From the IMG/VR virus record IMGVR_UViG_3300010400_000038, positions 1 to 34,513 of that record: 34,513 nt of DNA. One strand, 5' to 3'. This document shows positions 1 to 6,868 of this stretch, in pieces; the first letter of the stretch is position 1; the number at the start of each line of letters is the position of its first letter. Source of the stretch: a virus. The translations under genes and the position numbers were made by a program. The notes under the pieces were generated by a model. The model was not told where the DNA came from. It saw only the letters and a list, made by a program, of their open reading frames with translations, and searched no databases.

Positions 1-1080
1 GAGACGGCGCCGCTCGGCCGGTTCGCGCCGCCTATGTTCGAGGGCGGCTTTTTGGAAACCGTGGTGCATCCCAAATATGGCATGAAGCTGATCGTCTCCG
101 GCACCATCAAGCGCAAGTTTGAATCCGAGGTGAAGGAAGTGATCAAGCGCGCGCAGGAATTCCTCAAGGAGCATTCCATCTACAAAGGCCGCGCCATCTT
201 TGTCGATCTGGCGTGGATCAGCGGAGAGCGCCCCGTGGACCCCATCAACGACGCGCCCAAATTCTGGGACGTGAGCAACGTGGATCAATCACAACTCATC
301 CTCAATCCCACCGTCGAGTTCGATCTGACCACAAACATCTGGACGCTCATCGAATCGAGAACCGCCTGCGAGAACAACGGCATTCCCATCCGGCACGGTT
401 GCATGTTGGGCGGAGCGTTCGGCACCGGCAAAACCCTGACCGCTCGCGTCACCGCCGCAAAAGCAGTGCAACACGGCTTCACTTTCATCTACCTCAAGCG
501 CGCGGGCGACTTGGCGGAGGCGTTGAAGATGGCGGAACTCTACGAGCCTGCCGTCGTCTTTGCCGAAGACATTGATCTGGCTGTGAGTGGCGATCGTGAC
601 GAGGAAATGAACAACATCCTCAACACGCTGGACGGCGTGGACACCAAGGACACCGACATCATCACCATTCTCACCACGAACAATCTGGAAAGCATCGCCA
701 AGGCGTTCCTGCGCGCTGGACGTATTGATACCGTCATCAATTACACGCTGCCGGAACCGGAAACCGCGCAACGCTTCGTGCGCCACTACGCGATGGACGA
801 CGACAAGAAGTCCTTGCTTGCGGAGGATATTGATCTCACCAAGGCTGGCACGTTGCTCACCGGCATGATCCCGGCCTTCATTGCCGAAGCGGTGCAGAAG
901 GCCAAGCGCCGCGCCATCCATCGCACCAAGCAATCCAACATCGCCGGTCTGGTCATCGCCGAGGACATCGAGCTGGCCGCCGCTTCCCTCTCCGAGCACA
1001 TCAAACTCGTTCAGGACAAATCACCCTTGAGCGAGAACGACCAGATCGCCGAGGCGTTGCACAAGGTGAACAGGGCCTGA
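1..1080 (+). CDS. AAA-family ATPase, 5' truncated by the window edge
   Basis: The reading frame is open to base 1, so the true start probably lies outside the window; the first internal ATG is at 34. Counting from that ATG, a Walker A motif GGAFGTGKT lies at about residues 126-134, Walker B VVFAEDID at 174-181, a sensor-1 TTNN at 214-217, and the arginine-finger stretch LRAGRID at 226-232. These are the full set of classic AAA (not only P-loop) signatures, so it should be an oligomeric ATP-driven remodelling enzyme. The upstream part contains a strand/helix-rich N-terminal domain of unknown role. It is the first visible gene of a tightly packed plus-strand operon. Its substrate cannot be read from sequence; replication-associated remodelling or protease-like unfolding are both possible. 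Confidence 0.9.
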   Translation, partial: ETAPLGRFAPPMFEGGFLETVVHPKYGMKLIVSGTIKRKFESEVKEVIKRAQEFLKEHSIYKGRAIFVDLAWISGERPVDPINDAPKFWDVSNVDQSQLILNPTVEFDLTTNIWTLIESRTACENNGIPIRHGCMLGGAFGTGKTLTARVTAAKAVQHGFTFIYLKRAGDLAEALKMAELYEPAVVFAEDIDLAVSGDRDEEMNNILNTLDGVDTKDTDIITILTTNNLESIAKAFLRAGRIDTVINYTLPEPETAQRFVRHYAMDDDKKSLLAEDIDLTKAGTLLTGMIPAFIAEAVQKAKRRAIHRTKQSNIAGLVIAEDIELAAASLSEHIKLVQDKSPLSENDQIAEALHKVNRA

Positions 1081-1103
1081 AACCCGTAGCCACGCCAACC
1101 CCT

Positions 1104-1385
1104 ATGCACATCGAACTCACCAAACTGGAATGCGATCAACTGATCGAAGCGTTGAAAGCATGGGAACGCGAGCCGCACACGGAGTCCATGACCAGTTCGC
1201 TGCTTGGTGCCATGACAGCCCCGATGCGCGACAAGTCGAAAGAAGAATCCTTGGAGGAAATGAAGGCGGAGTTGGAGAAGGCGCGGCGCGCGGGAATGAA
1301 GCGGGAAGAAATCGTTTTGTTCCTGCGCGCCAAACTCACCCAATACCGCAACCGCCTGAGTGAACACGACGTGGAGAAGGAATAA
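1104..1385 (+). CDS. Small charged helical protein, unknown function
   Basis: Encodes 93 residues, rich in Glu, Lys and Arg, with a long predicted amphipathic helix (about residues 42-80, heptad-like Leu/Met/Ala spacing) and no Cys cluster. It lies 23 bp after the AAA ATPase gene and its stop overlaps the next ATG (TAATG), which supports translation as part of the operon. I do not recognise the family. The coding frame is preferred over the overlapping frames because it joins neighbours at both ends and has an unbiased amino-acid mix. It may be a partner or adaptor of the ATPase, but this is only positional inference. Confidence 0.75.
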   Translation: MHIELTKLECDQLIEALKAWEREPHTESMTSSLLGAMTAPMRDKSKEESLEEMKAELEKARRAGMKREEIVLFLRAKLTQYRNRLSEHDVEKE

Positions 1386-1585
1386 TGAACACCATCGAAC
1401 GAGCCTACACCGCCTTTCGCGCCGAGATTCGGATTCCCGTGCAGAACACTTCATGGGAAGACGCCATCACCCAGCATCGCGAACGCGACTGGCACGAGTC
1501 CCGCCAAGTCAAACGCGAGCAGCGCGGCTCCGCCCAGAAGCGCAAAGGCGGATGGCACAAGAATACCGTGATCAAACGAACATGA
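1385..1585 (+). CDS. Small basic protein, unknown function
   Basis: A 66-residue Arg/Lys/His-rich protein (C-terminal third especially basic, with KRKGGWHK-type composition), so nucleic-acid binding is plausible but not shown. The start codon overlaps the stop of the preceding gene and its TGA overlaps the next ATG (ATGA at 1582-1585), a strong sign of a real translationally coupled gene. No family recognised. Confidence 0.65.
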   Translation: MNTIERAYTAFRAEIRIPVQNTSWEDAITQHRERDWHESRQVKREQRGSAQKRKGGWHKNTVIKRT

Positions 1586-2268
1586 GCACTTGCCCACATC
1601 ACAAACTCCGCTCCGATCTGCCACCGCTCACCGAGCGCATCCGGAAACTTCCCGTCGATGAGCGCGGCTATCCCGTCCCCTTCTTCGTCGCGTGGCTGGA
1701 CGGCAAGCCGGAATTCCGCATGGCCGATCAACGCAAGCAGGAACGCTGTCGCAAGCACAGCCTTTGCTGGGTCTGTGGCGAACTGCTCAACGAACCAGAA
1801 CTCGCCTTCGTCATTGGCCCCATGTGCGGCCTCAACCGTATCAGTGCCGAGCCGCCCATGCACAAGGAGTGTGCCGATTGGTCCGTGCGCGGTTGCCCGT
1901 TCCTCAACAAGCCCAACATGGAACGCCGCGAACATGACAAGATTGCCGGGATCGGTTCCGCCGGCGGAGGCGTCATGCTCACCCGCAACCCCGGAGCCAT
2001 GATTCTTTGGGGCACCTATTCCTTCCACGCCATCCAGGCACCCAATGCCCAGGGCGGCCGAGGCTGGTTATGGCAAATCGGTGATCCATCGAGTATCAGC
2101 TTCTGGCGTGCGGGCCGTCCCGCCACCCGCGCCGAAATCATTGAAAGCATCGAGAGCGGCTTGCCGCTGTTGCTCGCTTCTGAACGCACCGAAGAAAGGC
2201 GTGCGCTCGCCACGGTCGAGATCGCAAAACGCTACGAGGAATTGAAACACCTGTTGCCACCCGCATGA
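1582..2268 (+). CDS. Cys-rich phage hypothetical protein, probable zinc-binding
   Basis: Encodes 228 residues from the ATG at 1582, chosen because it forms an ATGA overlap with the upstream gene; the open frame extends further upstream but would run inside that gene. The N-terminal half carries a putative zinc cluster: CWVC at 62-65, then the conserved-looking FVIGPMC (Cys82), HKEC (Cys97) and GCPF (Cys105). The block around FVIGPM with a following SAEPPMHKEC stretch resembles a protein often seen in phage early regions of proteobacteria and relatives, where function is unknown. A C-terminal helical region follows a W/G-rich stretch. No catalytic motif is evident. Confidence 0.85.
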   Translation: MSTCPHHKLRSDLPPLTERIRKLPVDERGYPVPFFVAWLDGKPEFRMADQRKQERCRKHSLCWVCGELLNEPELAFVIGPMCGLNRISAEPPMHKECADWSVRGCPFLNKPNMERREHDKIAGIGSAGGGVMLTRNPGAMILWGTYSFHAIQAPNAQGGRGWLWQIGDPSSISFWRAGRPATRAEIIESIESGLPLLLASERTEERRALATVEIAKRYEELKHLLPPA

Positions 2269-2738
2269 ACTCCATTTTCGCCATCGCTCCCTACAAGTGG
2301 AATAATATGTGGGTCTTCGACGATCCGGCGCGTGGCTTGGCCCGCGAGCCGTTCGTGGCCGGCGCGGACACCATTATTGATCTGGCCACCGCGCAAATCC
2401 CCGGCGCCGCGCGCGGGTTCATCCTGCTCTTTTCCGCCGTTCCATTTCCCGGCGCGCAAATCTGCCTGAAGCGCCTCAAGGGCGATCGCCAGCGGGGGAA
2501 CACCTATTTCTGCGCGGAATTGGAAACCGAGGCGTGGCTCTGCCCGGCGCTCTACCAGTATTACCAGCGCGCCCCATCGGCCATCTACGCGCAATTTCAG
2601 CCCAAACAAACAACATCAACCAAAACAAAACATGAGTGCCAAAAAACAGGAACAACAAATCAAGATCAACGACCTCAAACTGACGATCAACCGCAAGGGC
2701 GAAGTCGTCTGGGACGACGAGTTGCAACTCTCCGGTAA
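2265..2738 (+). CDS. DUF6717-like protein with an extended C-terminal tail
   Basis: Starts at an ATGA overlap with the upstream gene. The first about 111 residues (MNSIFAIAPYKW start, WVFDDPARGL, PFVAGADT, GFILLFSAVPFPGAQ) fit the DUF6717 family as I remember it, a small protein of unknown role found in bacteria and phages; this assignment is from memory and not searched. The family is usually about that length, but here the frame continues for about 46 Gln/Thr/Arg-rich residues inside the next gene. The tail looks like read-through in an unselected frame, so the ancestral stop may have been lost. Domain call moderately sure; biological meaning of the tail doubtful. Confidence 0.8.
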   Translation: MNSIFAIAPYKWNNMWVFDDPARGLAREPFVAGADTIIDLATAQIPGAARGFILLFSAVPFPGAQICLKRLKGDRQRGNTYFCAELETEAWLCPALYQYYQRAPSAIYAQFQPKQTTSTKTKHECQKTGTTNQDQRPQTDDQPQGRSRLGRRVATLR

Positions 2739-2937
2739 GGAACTGGATCTGATCGCTGACATCTCCCGCGGTTACGCCGCGTTGGAGAAGTTATCCAATA
2801 AGCTGCCTTCAGAAACGAGGGGCGGTTGCGAAATTCGACCGGACGATAACGGCGAAGTATCCATTGGCTGCCAGAGCATTTCCGCCGCCGACGTGGCCCG
2901 CGTCCACAAAATCAGCCTCGCCATGCGCCGCCGATGA
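2632..2937 (+). CDS. Small protein, unknown function
   Basis: A 101-residue protein beginning MSAKKQEQQIKIND, with alternating charged strands (LKLTINRKGEVVWDDEL) then a helical segment. The ATG follows an A-rich leader (about 2603-2631) with no clear Shine-Dalgarno, a pattern seen in some Bacteroidota/PVC-like genes. It overlaps the extended end of the previous gene by 107 bp in another frame, and ends in an ATGA overlap with the next gene. No family recognised. Confidence 0.7.
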   Translation: MSAKKQEQQIKINDLKLTINRKGEVVWDDELQLSGKELDLIADISRGYAALEKLSNKLPSETRGGCEIRPDDNGEVSIGCQSISAADVARVHKISLAMRRR

Positions 2938-3254
2938 CCGTCCACTTCCTCCAATTCGGCATGACGCCGTGCATGATGGAAGGGCCACCGAAAGATTGGC
3001 CCGCCGATCATAAATGGTCTGGTGACTGGCGCGAGGTGAACTGCCCGCAGTGCATCCACGGCAAGGACATCGCGCCCACCTTCGAGCTTTCCGAGGATGG
3101 CCAGAGCATTACCTGCCTGCGCTGTAAAATGACCAGCCACAACCCCAACGACGTGAAGAACCATTACTGCGGCCGGTGCCACGTCTCGCACGACGACATT
3201 TGGCCGCCCGCCCGGCGCTGGTGGGTCGAGCATCCCGATCCTGTCCGAGAATAA
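2934..3254 (+). CDS. Small zinc-ribbon-like protein
   Basis: A 106-residue protein with paired cysteines: CPQC at about 39-42, CLRC at about 62-65, then the motif NPNDVKNHYCGRCHVSH. The combination of a CxxC, a Pro-Asn-Asp-Val/Ile link and YCGxCHxxH is a recurrent phage/bacterial mini-protein pattern and would ligand one or two zinc ions. Coupled to the previous gene by ATGA. Function unknown; a nucleic-acid- or protein-binding adaptor is likely from the fold type only. Confidence 0.8.
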   Translation: MTVHFLQFGMTPCMMEGPPKDWPADHKWSGDWREVNCPQCIHGKDIAPTFELSEDGQSITCLRCKMTSHNPNDVKNHYCGRCHVSHDDIWPPARRWWVEHPDPVRE

Positions 3255-3256
3255 CT

Positions 3257-3907
3257 ATGTCCAAACCCATTCGCATCATCGTGGCCGATCAGCACCCCGC
3301 GGTGCGGCAGGGCGTCATCAGCGCGCTCGGCCGCTTCCGCGATCTGCGCGTGATTGGTCAGGCGGCCGACGGTCGCGAACTGGTCAAGCTGGTCGACAAG
3401 CTCAAGCCCGACGTATTGATCACCGACATCGCCCTGCCCTTGACGAATGGCCTGGAAGCGGCGCGGCAAATCACCGCCCGCCATGCCGGCACGGCCATTC
3501 TCATCCTGAGCGCGCTCCATCAGCCCCATAACATCGAGTACGCCATCCGGGTCGGGGTGCGCGGTTTCCTCACCAAAAACTCCTCCACCGAGACGATCTG
3601 CGAAGCCGTGCGCGCCGTGCATGAGCGGAAGAATTACTTCTCCCCCAGCATCGCCCGCCACGTCAAAGACAACTCCCAGAGTCCCGGTTACGCCAAGTCC
3701 GATCCCGGCGGACTCACCCCGCGCGAGATTCAGGTGATCCAGCTCATCGCCGAACGCTACACCAACAAGGAGATTGCCATCCTGCTCGCCATCAGTGAGG
3801 GCACGGCCGCGCGGCACGTGGAGAAGTTGATGGAAAAGACCGGCATCCACAACCGCGTTGGCCTCGCCCAGTTCGCCGTCAACGCCGACATCAGCCAAGG
3901 GAAATGA
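3257..3907 (+). CDS. NarL/FixJ-type response regulator (receiver + LuxR HTH)
   Basis: Encodes 216 residues from ATG 3257, two bases after the previous stop; an earlier in-frame ATG at 3176 lies inside that gene and adds an atypical sequence. The receiver domain (about 5-120) retains the acidic residue Asp11, the phosphoacceptor Asp57 in LITDIALP and the signalling Lys107 in FLTKNSS, so it should be phosphorylatable. A LuxR-type helix-turn-helix follows (about 150-205: LTPREIQVIQLIAERYTNKE, then EIA...ISEGTAARHV). No histidine kinase is in the window, so it would rely on a host kinase or small phosphodonors. It ends in an ATGA overlap with the next gene. Likely controls phage or host promoters; targets unknown. 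Finding a complete two-component regulator in a phage operon is unusual. Confidence 0.93.
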   Translation: MSKPIRIIVADQHPAVRQGVISALGRFRDLRVIGQAADGRELVKLVDKLKPDVLITDIALPLTNGLEAARQITARHAGTAILILSALHQPHNIEYAIRVGVRGFLTKNSSTETICEAVRAVHERKNYFSPSIARHVKDNSQSPGYAKSDPGGLTPREIQVIQLIAERYTNKEIAILLAISEGTAARHVEKLMEKTGIHNRVGLAQFAVNADISQGK

Positions 3908-4506
3908 CCATGAGTAAATCACGTTTGCCCAAGCCTGCCCAACCCAAGTTCGAGAAACCGCCGAAGCAATACCTCGAACAGTTGGAACAGATGCACCACA
4001 ACACCCGCTTGTGGCGCGCGCAGAACCGGGACCGTGAGGTGATGATCACTTTCAATTACCCGCCCGGCATGTGTGTCATCGCGCCCATCAGCGAAGCCAT
4101 CAGGCGCCGCCTCGTCATCGTGAACGGCGCCGGCATGGAACTGTTGCGGGCCATGTGGCCGCGCTGGGACGATGCCACCGAGCCAACCGTGAACATGGTG
4201 CGCGTGGTCCTGGAGCACGAGCCGAAATACAAACGGCCGTTGCCGTCCAAATGTCCCGGCTGCGGAGAATTTATTTCTGTCGCCGGCACCATCGGCAAGC
4301 GCGAACCGGGCGATAAAACTTCCGAAGTGGAAGCAGGTTCCATAACCGTGTGCATGTGTGGCGCGCTCTCCATCTTCAACCCGGATCTCACCTTGCGCGC
4401 CCTGCCCGATGCTGAATTTCAGGAACTGCCCGAGGAGCTGCGGAAAATGTTGCAGACGGCGGTAAACGCCATCAAGGCCAACCCCCTGCTGAAGAGGAAG
4501 AAATGA
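3904..4506 (+). CDS. Zinc-finger-containing phage hypothetical protein
   Basis: A 200-residue protein. ATG 3904 overlaps the preceding TGA, and a second in-frame ATG at 3910 is an alternative start. The N-terminus is Lys/Pro-rich and disordered; the centre has ITFNYPPGMCVIAP and a region resembling a beta-sheet domain; a CPGCG (about 116-120) and a CMCG (about 149-152) form a likely four-Cys zinc ribbon; the C-terminus is helical and basic (ends LLKRKK). Coupled downstream by ATGA. Not recognised to family level. Confidence 0.8.
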   Translation: MTMSKSRLPKPAQPKFEKPPKQYLEQLEQMHHNTRLWRAQNRDREVMITFNYPPGMCVIAPISEAIRRRLVIVNGAGMELLRAMWPRWDDATEPTVNMVRVVLEHEPKYKRPLPSKCPGCGEFISVAGTIGKREPGDKTSEVEAGSITVCMCGALSIFNPDLTLRALPDAEFQELPEELRKMLQTAVNAIKANPLLKRKK

Positions 4507-4859
4507 ATCCCGAAATTGCCCCCGCCATTAAAGAGATCCACGCCGTTCTCAAAAAGTATGACATGGCCGGTTTGATCATCGTCGCCAACAAAACACACAC
4601 CGATTACCTCATGGAGATCGAGCCGTCATGGTCTTGCGCGCGCCTGGAGCAAAAGGACGATACGATCGAGATTCGCGTCCGTTCCAAGCTCGTCGATTAC
4701 CCAAGTCCCGAAGCGCAAAAGGACAGCCTTGAGAAAACTGTGGGCGTCTTCGTCACGTTCCACGACATCCTCCGCTGTCTTCAGAAGAATGTGGAAACCG
4801 TGCTCGTCATGATCGGTCGCAACATTCCGTTCGACGGCAGGAGCACCCGGGAAGAATAA
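4503..4859 (+). CDS. Phage hypothetical protein
   Basis: A 118-residue alpha/beta-looking protein: helix (IKEIHAVLKKYDMAG), strand (LIIVAN), then a WSCARLE segment, a charged stretch with DYPSPEAQKDSLEKTVG and a final helix. Similar small proteins occur in phage early operons, but I know no function. Start forms an ATGA overlap with the upstream gene; a three-base gap separates it from the next. Confidence 0.75.
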   Translation: MNPEIAPAIKEIHAVLKKYDMAGLIIVANKTHTDYLMEIEPSWSCARLEQKDDTIEIRVRSKLVDYPSPEAQKDSLEKTVGVFVTFHDILRCLQKNVETVLVMIGRNIPFDGRSTREE

Positions 4860-4862
4860 CTT

Positions 4863-5090
4863 ATGCGCCGCGCCAATTACGAAATCGTGGAGCAGAACGA
4901 AACCTTTGTGCTCATCCGGGATCTGGGACCGTGGAGTGAACATCCCACCGTCACCAACGCCGCCGAGGATGTCGTTGAGGAACTTGCGCCCCTCCTTCGT
5001 GGCCGCCGCCTCGAGTACTTCGACAGTGAAGGCCAGCGCGATCAGTTGCTCGTCGTGAACGGGAAGTTTGCCGGGTTTGCCCCATTATGA
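4863..5090 (+). CDS. Small phage hypothetical protein
   Basis: 75 residues: N-terminal strands (YEIVEQNETFVLIRDLGPW), a HPTVTNAAEDVVEELAPLL helix, then LEYFDSEGQRDQL and FAGFAPL at the end. The LRDLGPW / HPTVTN / YFDSEG order recurs in small proteins that I associate with phage operons of alphaproteobacteria, without known role. ATGA overlap to the next gene. Acidic, soluble, no Cys. Confidence 0.75.
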   Translation: MRRANYEIVEQNETFVLIRDLGPWSEHPTVTNAAEDVVEELAPLLRGRRLEYFDSEGQRDQLLVVNGKFAGFAPL

Positions 5091-5320
5091 AAATCACCGA
5101 ACTCTACGCCTACATCTGCACCGAAGACGGCGGTGGCGAAGGCGTTCCCGCCGTCCGTGTGGGCGACATGGTTCTCCCGCTCATGGGCGCAGACGCCACG
5201 CGCATGGCATCTCTCCGTGATGCCGCGCAGGACGCCGCCAACCAAACCGGCCGCCCCATCCGCCTCGCCGTCTTCCGGCAAATGGAAGTGATCGAGGAAA
5301 TCAAACCAGTGGGGAAATGA
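5087..5320 (+). CDS. Small hypothetical protein
   Basis: 77 residues, alpha/beta character, with a central GDMVLPLMGADA segment and ending in EEIKPVGK. It has no Cys, no membrane segment and no motif I can name. Coupled on both sides by ATGA overlaps (5087-5090 and 5317-5320), which is the main support for its reality. Confidence 0.65.
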   Translation: MKITELYAYICTEDGGGEGVPAVRVGDMVLPLMGADATRMASLRDAAQDAANQTGRPIRLAVFRQMEVIEEIKPVGK

Positions 5321-5625
5321 GTGAGCCTTGCCGATACTGCGGTCAGCCGGTCACTGCATCCGATGCCGTCGTTACGCACTCCTACTGGCAAGGGTTGAAG
5401 TGCATCAGCCATAAAAACTGCAAAGTGGCTGGCGAGAAAGCGGAGGCTTTGGAATGTCAAACCGTGGATGCCGACTGCAACGACTGCCGGCACTTCCGTC
5501 GAGGTGAAGTCGTTGGCAAAGAAGTGTGGTCCGGTCACTGCCAGAAACATGATCGCGAAACCAGAGCTTATCCGAAGAAGTGGACAGGACGTGAATGCTT
5601 TGAACACCGGCGAGCCAGTCCATGA
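5317..5625 (+). CDS. Small Cys/His-rich protein, probable two zinc sites
   Basis: A 102-residue protein with CRYCG at 5-9, then SHKNC (Cys at about 35), CNDCRHFRRG (about 55-64), GHC and a terminal REC-F-EH. The two CxxC pairs and following His/Cys suggest two small zinc sites, the second of the CxxCxxF type seen in small phage ribbons. Overlaps neighbours by ATGA at both ends. Function unknown; one of several zinc-ribbon-like mini-proteins in this operon. Confidence 0.75.
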   Translation: MSEPCRYCGQPVTASDAVVTHSYWQGLKCISHKNCKVAGEKAEALECQTVDADCNDCRHFRRGEVVGKEVWSGHCQKHDRETRAYPKKWTGRECFEHRRASP

Positions 5626-5945
5626 ACTGCGCCTGCGGTAAACCACGCCGCCGCGGTGGCCTTGATTGCGCCGCCTGCTACATGCGCCGCTACCGCAAAT
5701 CCGCCGTCGTCCGCCAGAAACATCGCGCCGCCGTCAAAAAATATGAGAAAGCCAACCCACAAAAACGAAGAGGCTGGGTCCGGAACCACAAAAACCGCAC
5801 CGGCCAGCTCATCCCACCGCACATCCACGAACTCCGGCAAGCCGTCAAACGTCTCGAAAGCGCCGTGGCGCACGCCGCGCACCGTCAAGGAATTCAGCCG
5901 CCAGGTGAACGACGTGGCCACGAGAGTCTTGAATGGGACGATTGA
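5622..5945 (+). CDS. Small basic Cys-containing protein, 3' half overlapped by the next gene
   Basis: 107 residues: a CACG plus CAACYMRRY cluster at the N-terminus (residues 3-6 and 16-19; a minimal zinc knuckle), then a strongly basic helix. From about residue 41 the DNA is also read in another frame by the next gene. Both frames look acceptable, so part of this C-terminus may be overprinted. Start is in an ATGA overlap. No family recognised. Confidence 0.6.
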   Translation: MNCACGKPRRRGGLDCAACYMRRYRKSAVVRQKHRAAVKKYEKANPQKRRGWVRNHKNRTGQLIPPHIHELRQAVKRLESAVAHAAHRQGIQPPGERRGHESLEWDD

Positions 5946-6075
5946 TCTGCGCGTGGCCATTACCTACTCCGCCCTCGCCCGCACCGTCGCCCAGAGCGTC
6001 AACGCCGAGATCCGCAAGGCCCAGTTGGAAAGGAAATCGATCGTCAACACCGATTTCGGAGGCGACGAAACATGA
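5743..6075 (+). CDS. Small hypothetical protein starting inside the previous gene
   Basis: 110 residues from ATG 5743. The N-terminal 45 residues are Ser/Thr/Lys-rich and low complexity; the remainder (from about RTVKEFSRQVNDVATRVLNG onward, with ALARTVAQSVNAEIRKAQLE) is a convincing amphipathic helical domain and is not overlapped after 5945. It therefore looks like the real gene in that part, and either the start is further in or the 200 bp overlap with the upstream gene is genuine. Ends in ATGA with the next gene. Confidence 0.65.
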   Translation: MRKPTHKNEEAGSGTTKTAPASSSHRTSTNSGKPSNVSKAPWRTPRTVKEFSRQVNDVATRVLNGTIDLRVAITYSALARTVAQSVNAEIRKAQLERKSIVNTDFGGDET

Positions 6076-6302
6076 CTCCCGTGCGTCTCGCCAAGCTGAG
6101 TGTCTGCCCGTGTGGCTTTCCCCTCATGCACGAATCAGTCCCGCTCGGCACCGAATACGCCTGTGAAATGTCCGATCGCATCCACTGTGAATTCACCTGC
6201 GGCGGTTGCAAAAAACAGTACCAGTTCGAGGCGGTGTGGATTTATTCGCGCGACTCGCACCACGGCGGCTACGCGCCCGCCGTCGCCTTCGAACCAACCT
6301 GA
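6072..6302 (+). CDS. Small zinc-ribbon-like protein, last gene of the plus-strand operon
   Basis: 76 residues with CPCG (12-15), Cys31, Cys39 and CGGC (43-46), a plausible zinc ribbon in which the cysteines pair across a short insert. Coupled by ATGA to the previous gene. Its last 34 bp overlap the 3' end of the convergent tandem-HTH gene, so transcription from both sides would collide here. Role unknown. Confidence 0.75.
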   Translation: MTPVRLAKLSVCPCGFPLMHESVPLGTEYACEMSDRIHCEFTCGGCKKQYQFEAVWIYSRDSHHGGYAPAVAFEPT

Positions 6303-6868
6303 ACCGTGTGCTGTTTCCGCTTTTCTGGCGGACACAACTGGTCGAGCGTGATCTTGAGCCGGCGGCAAATGGCCCCGCGCAACTCCTTCGCGTAGAAAAC
6401 TGAAATCTCCAGTTCGCTCGCCACCTCCTCCGGCCGCACGCCGCGCAGGTAATACGGGTAGGCTTTCGATTCCATCGGGGTCAGCTTCTTCGATGTCTTC
6501 GGCCCGGGCTTGCGCACGTCCTGCCGTTTGGCTTTCGGACACAATTGCTCGGGAGTAATCTGGAGCTTGCGGCAGATGCTTTGCCGCACTGCCCGCACCT
6601 GGCTTTCGCACAGCAAATGTTTCTTCGCCATCTGGCGCGTGGAAAGCCCGTCCTGAAAATCCTTAAAGCGCGCGCGCTCCGTCGTGTTCAACGGGTCCGG
6701 CCGCCCCGGCGCGCAGCCCACAAAATCAGACCGTATGCGCAACCCGCTCCGCTCCTGTTGCTCGCGCCACCACAGGTTTAACGCCAACCGCTCATTCTCT
6801 TCCCTCAGCAACTCCAGCGGTTTGTGGATATAGGCGATCGGCGCTCGGCTATGTTCCGCCCCGCTCAT
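6269..6868 (-). CDS. Tandem LuxR-like helix-turn-helix protein
   Basis: 199 residues from the ATG at 6868, which forms an ATGA overlap with the stop of the upstream gene; the much longer open frame upstream is a shadow of that gene. The sequence shows two similar HTH modules, about 68-116 and 137-185. Both end with IC-R-(K/R)-L-(Q/K)-IT, two residues, QLCP and then KAKRQ or PEKRK; the second begins LTPMESKAYPYYLRG like a NarL/LuxR domain. There is no receiver domain. An N-terminal helix (LREENERLALNLWW) may dimerise. It is probably a transcription regulator; a terminase small subunit, which also uses HTHs, is an alternative I cannot exclude. Confidence 0.85.
   Translation of the reverse strand: MSGAEHSRAPIAYIHKPLELLREENERLALNLWWREQQERSGLRIRSDFVGCAPGRPDPLNTTERARFKDFQDGLSTRQMAKKHLLCESQVRAVRQSICRKLQITPEQLCPKAKRQDVRKPGPKTSKKLTPMESKAYPYYLRGVRPEEVASELEISVFYAKELRGAICRRLKITLDQLCPPEKRKQHTVQVGSKATAGA

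Noticed and set aside
289-999. 236-residue minus-strand open frame inside the AAA ATPase gene
   Set aside because: Composition is of a GC-rich shadow frame; the plus-strand frame has all AAA motifs.
3164-3922. 252-residue minus-strand open frame over the response regulator
   Set aside because: Shadow of a clearly recognised receiver-HTH gene.
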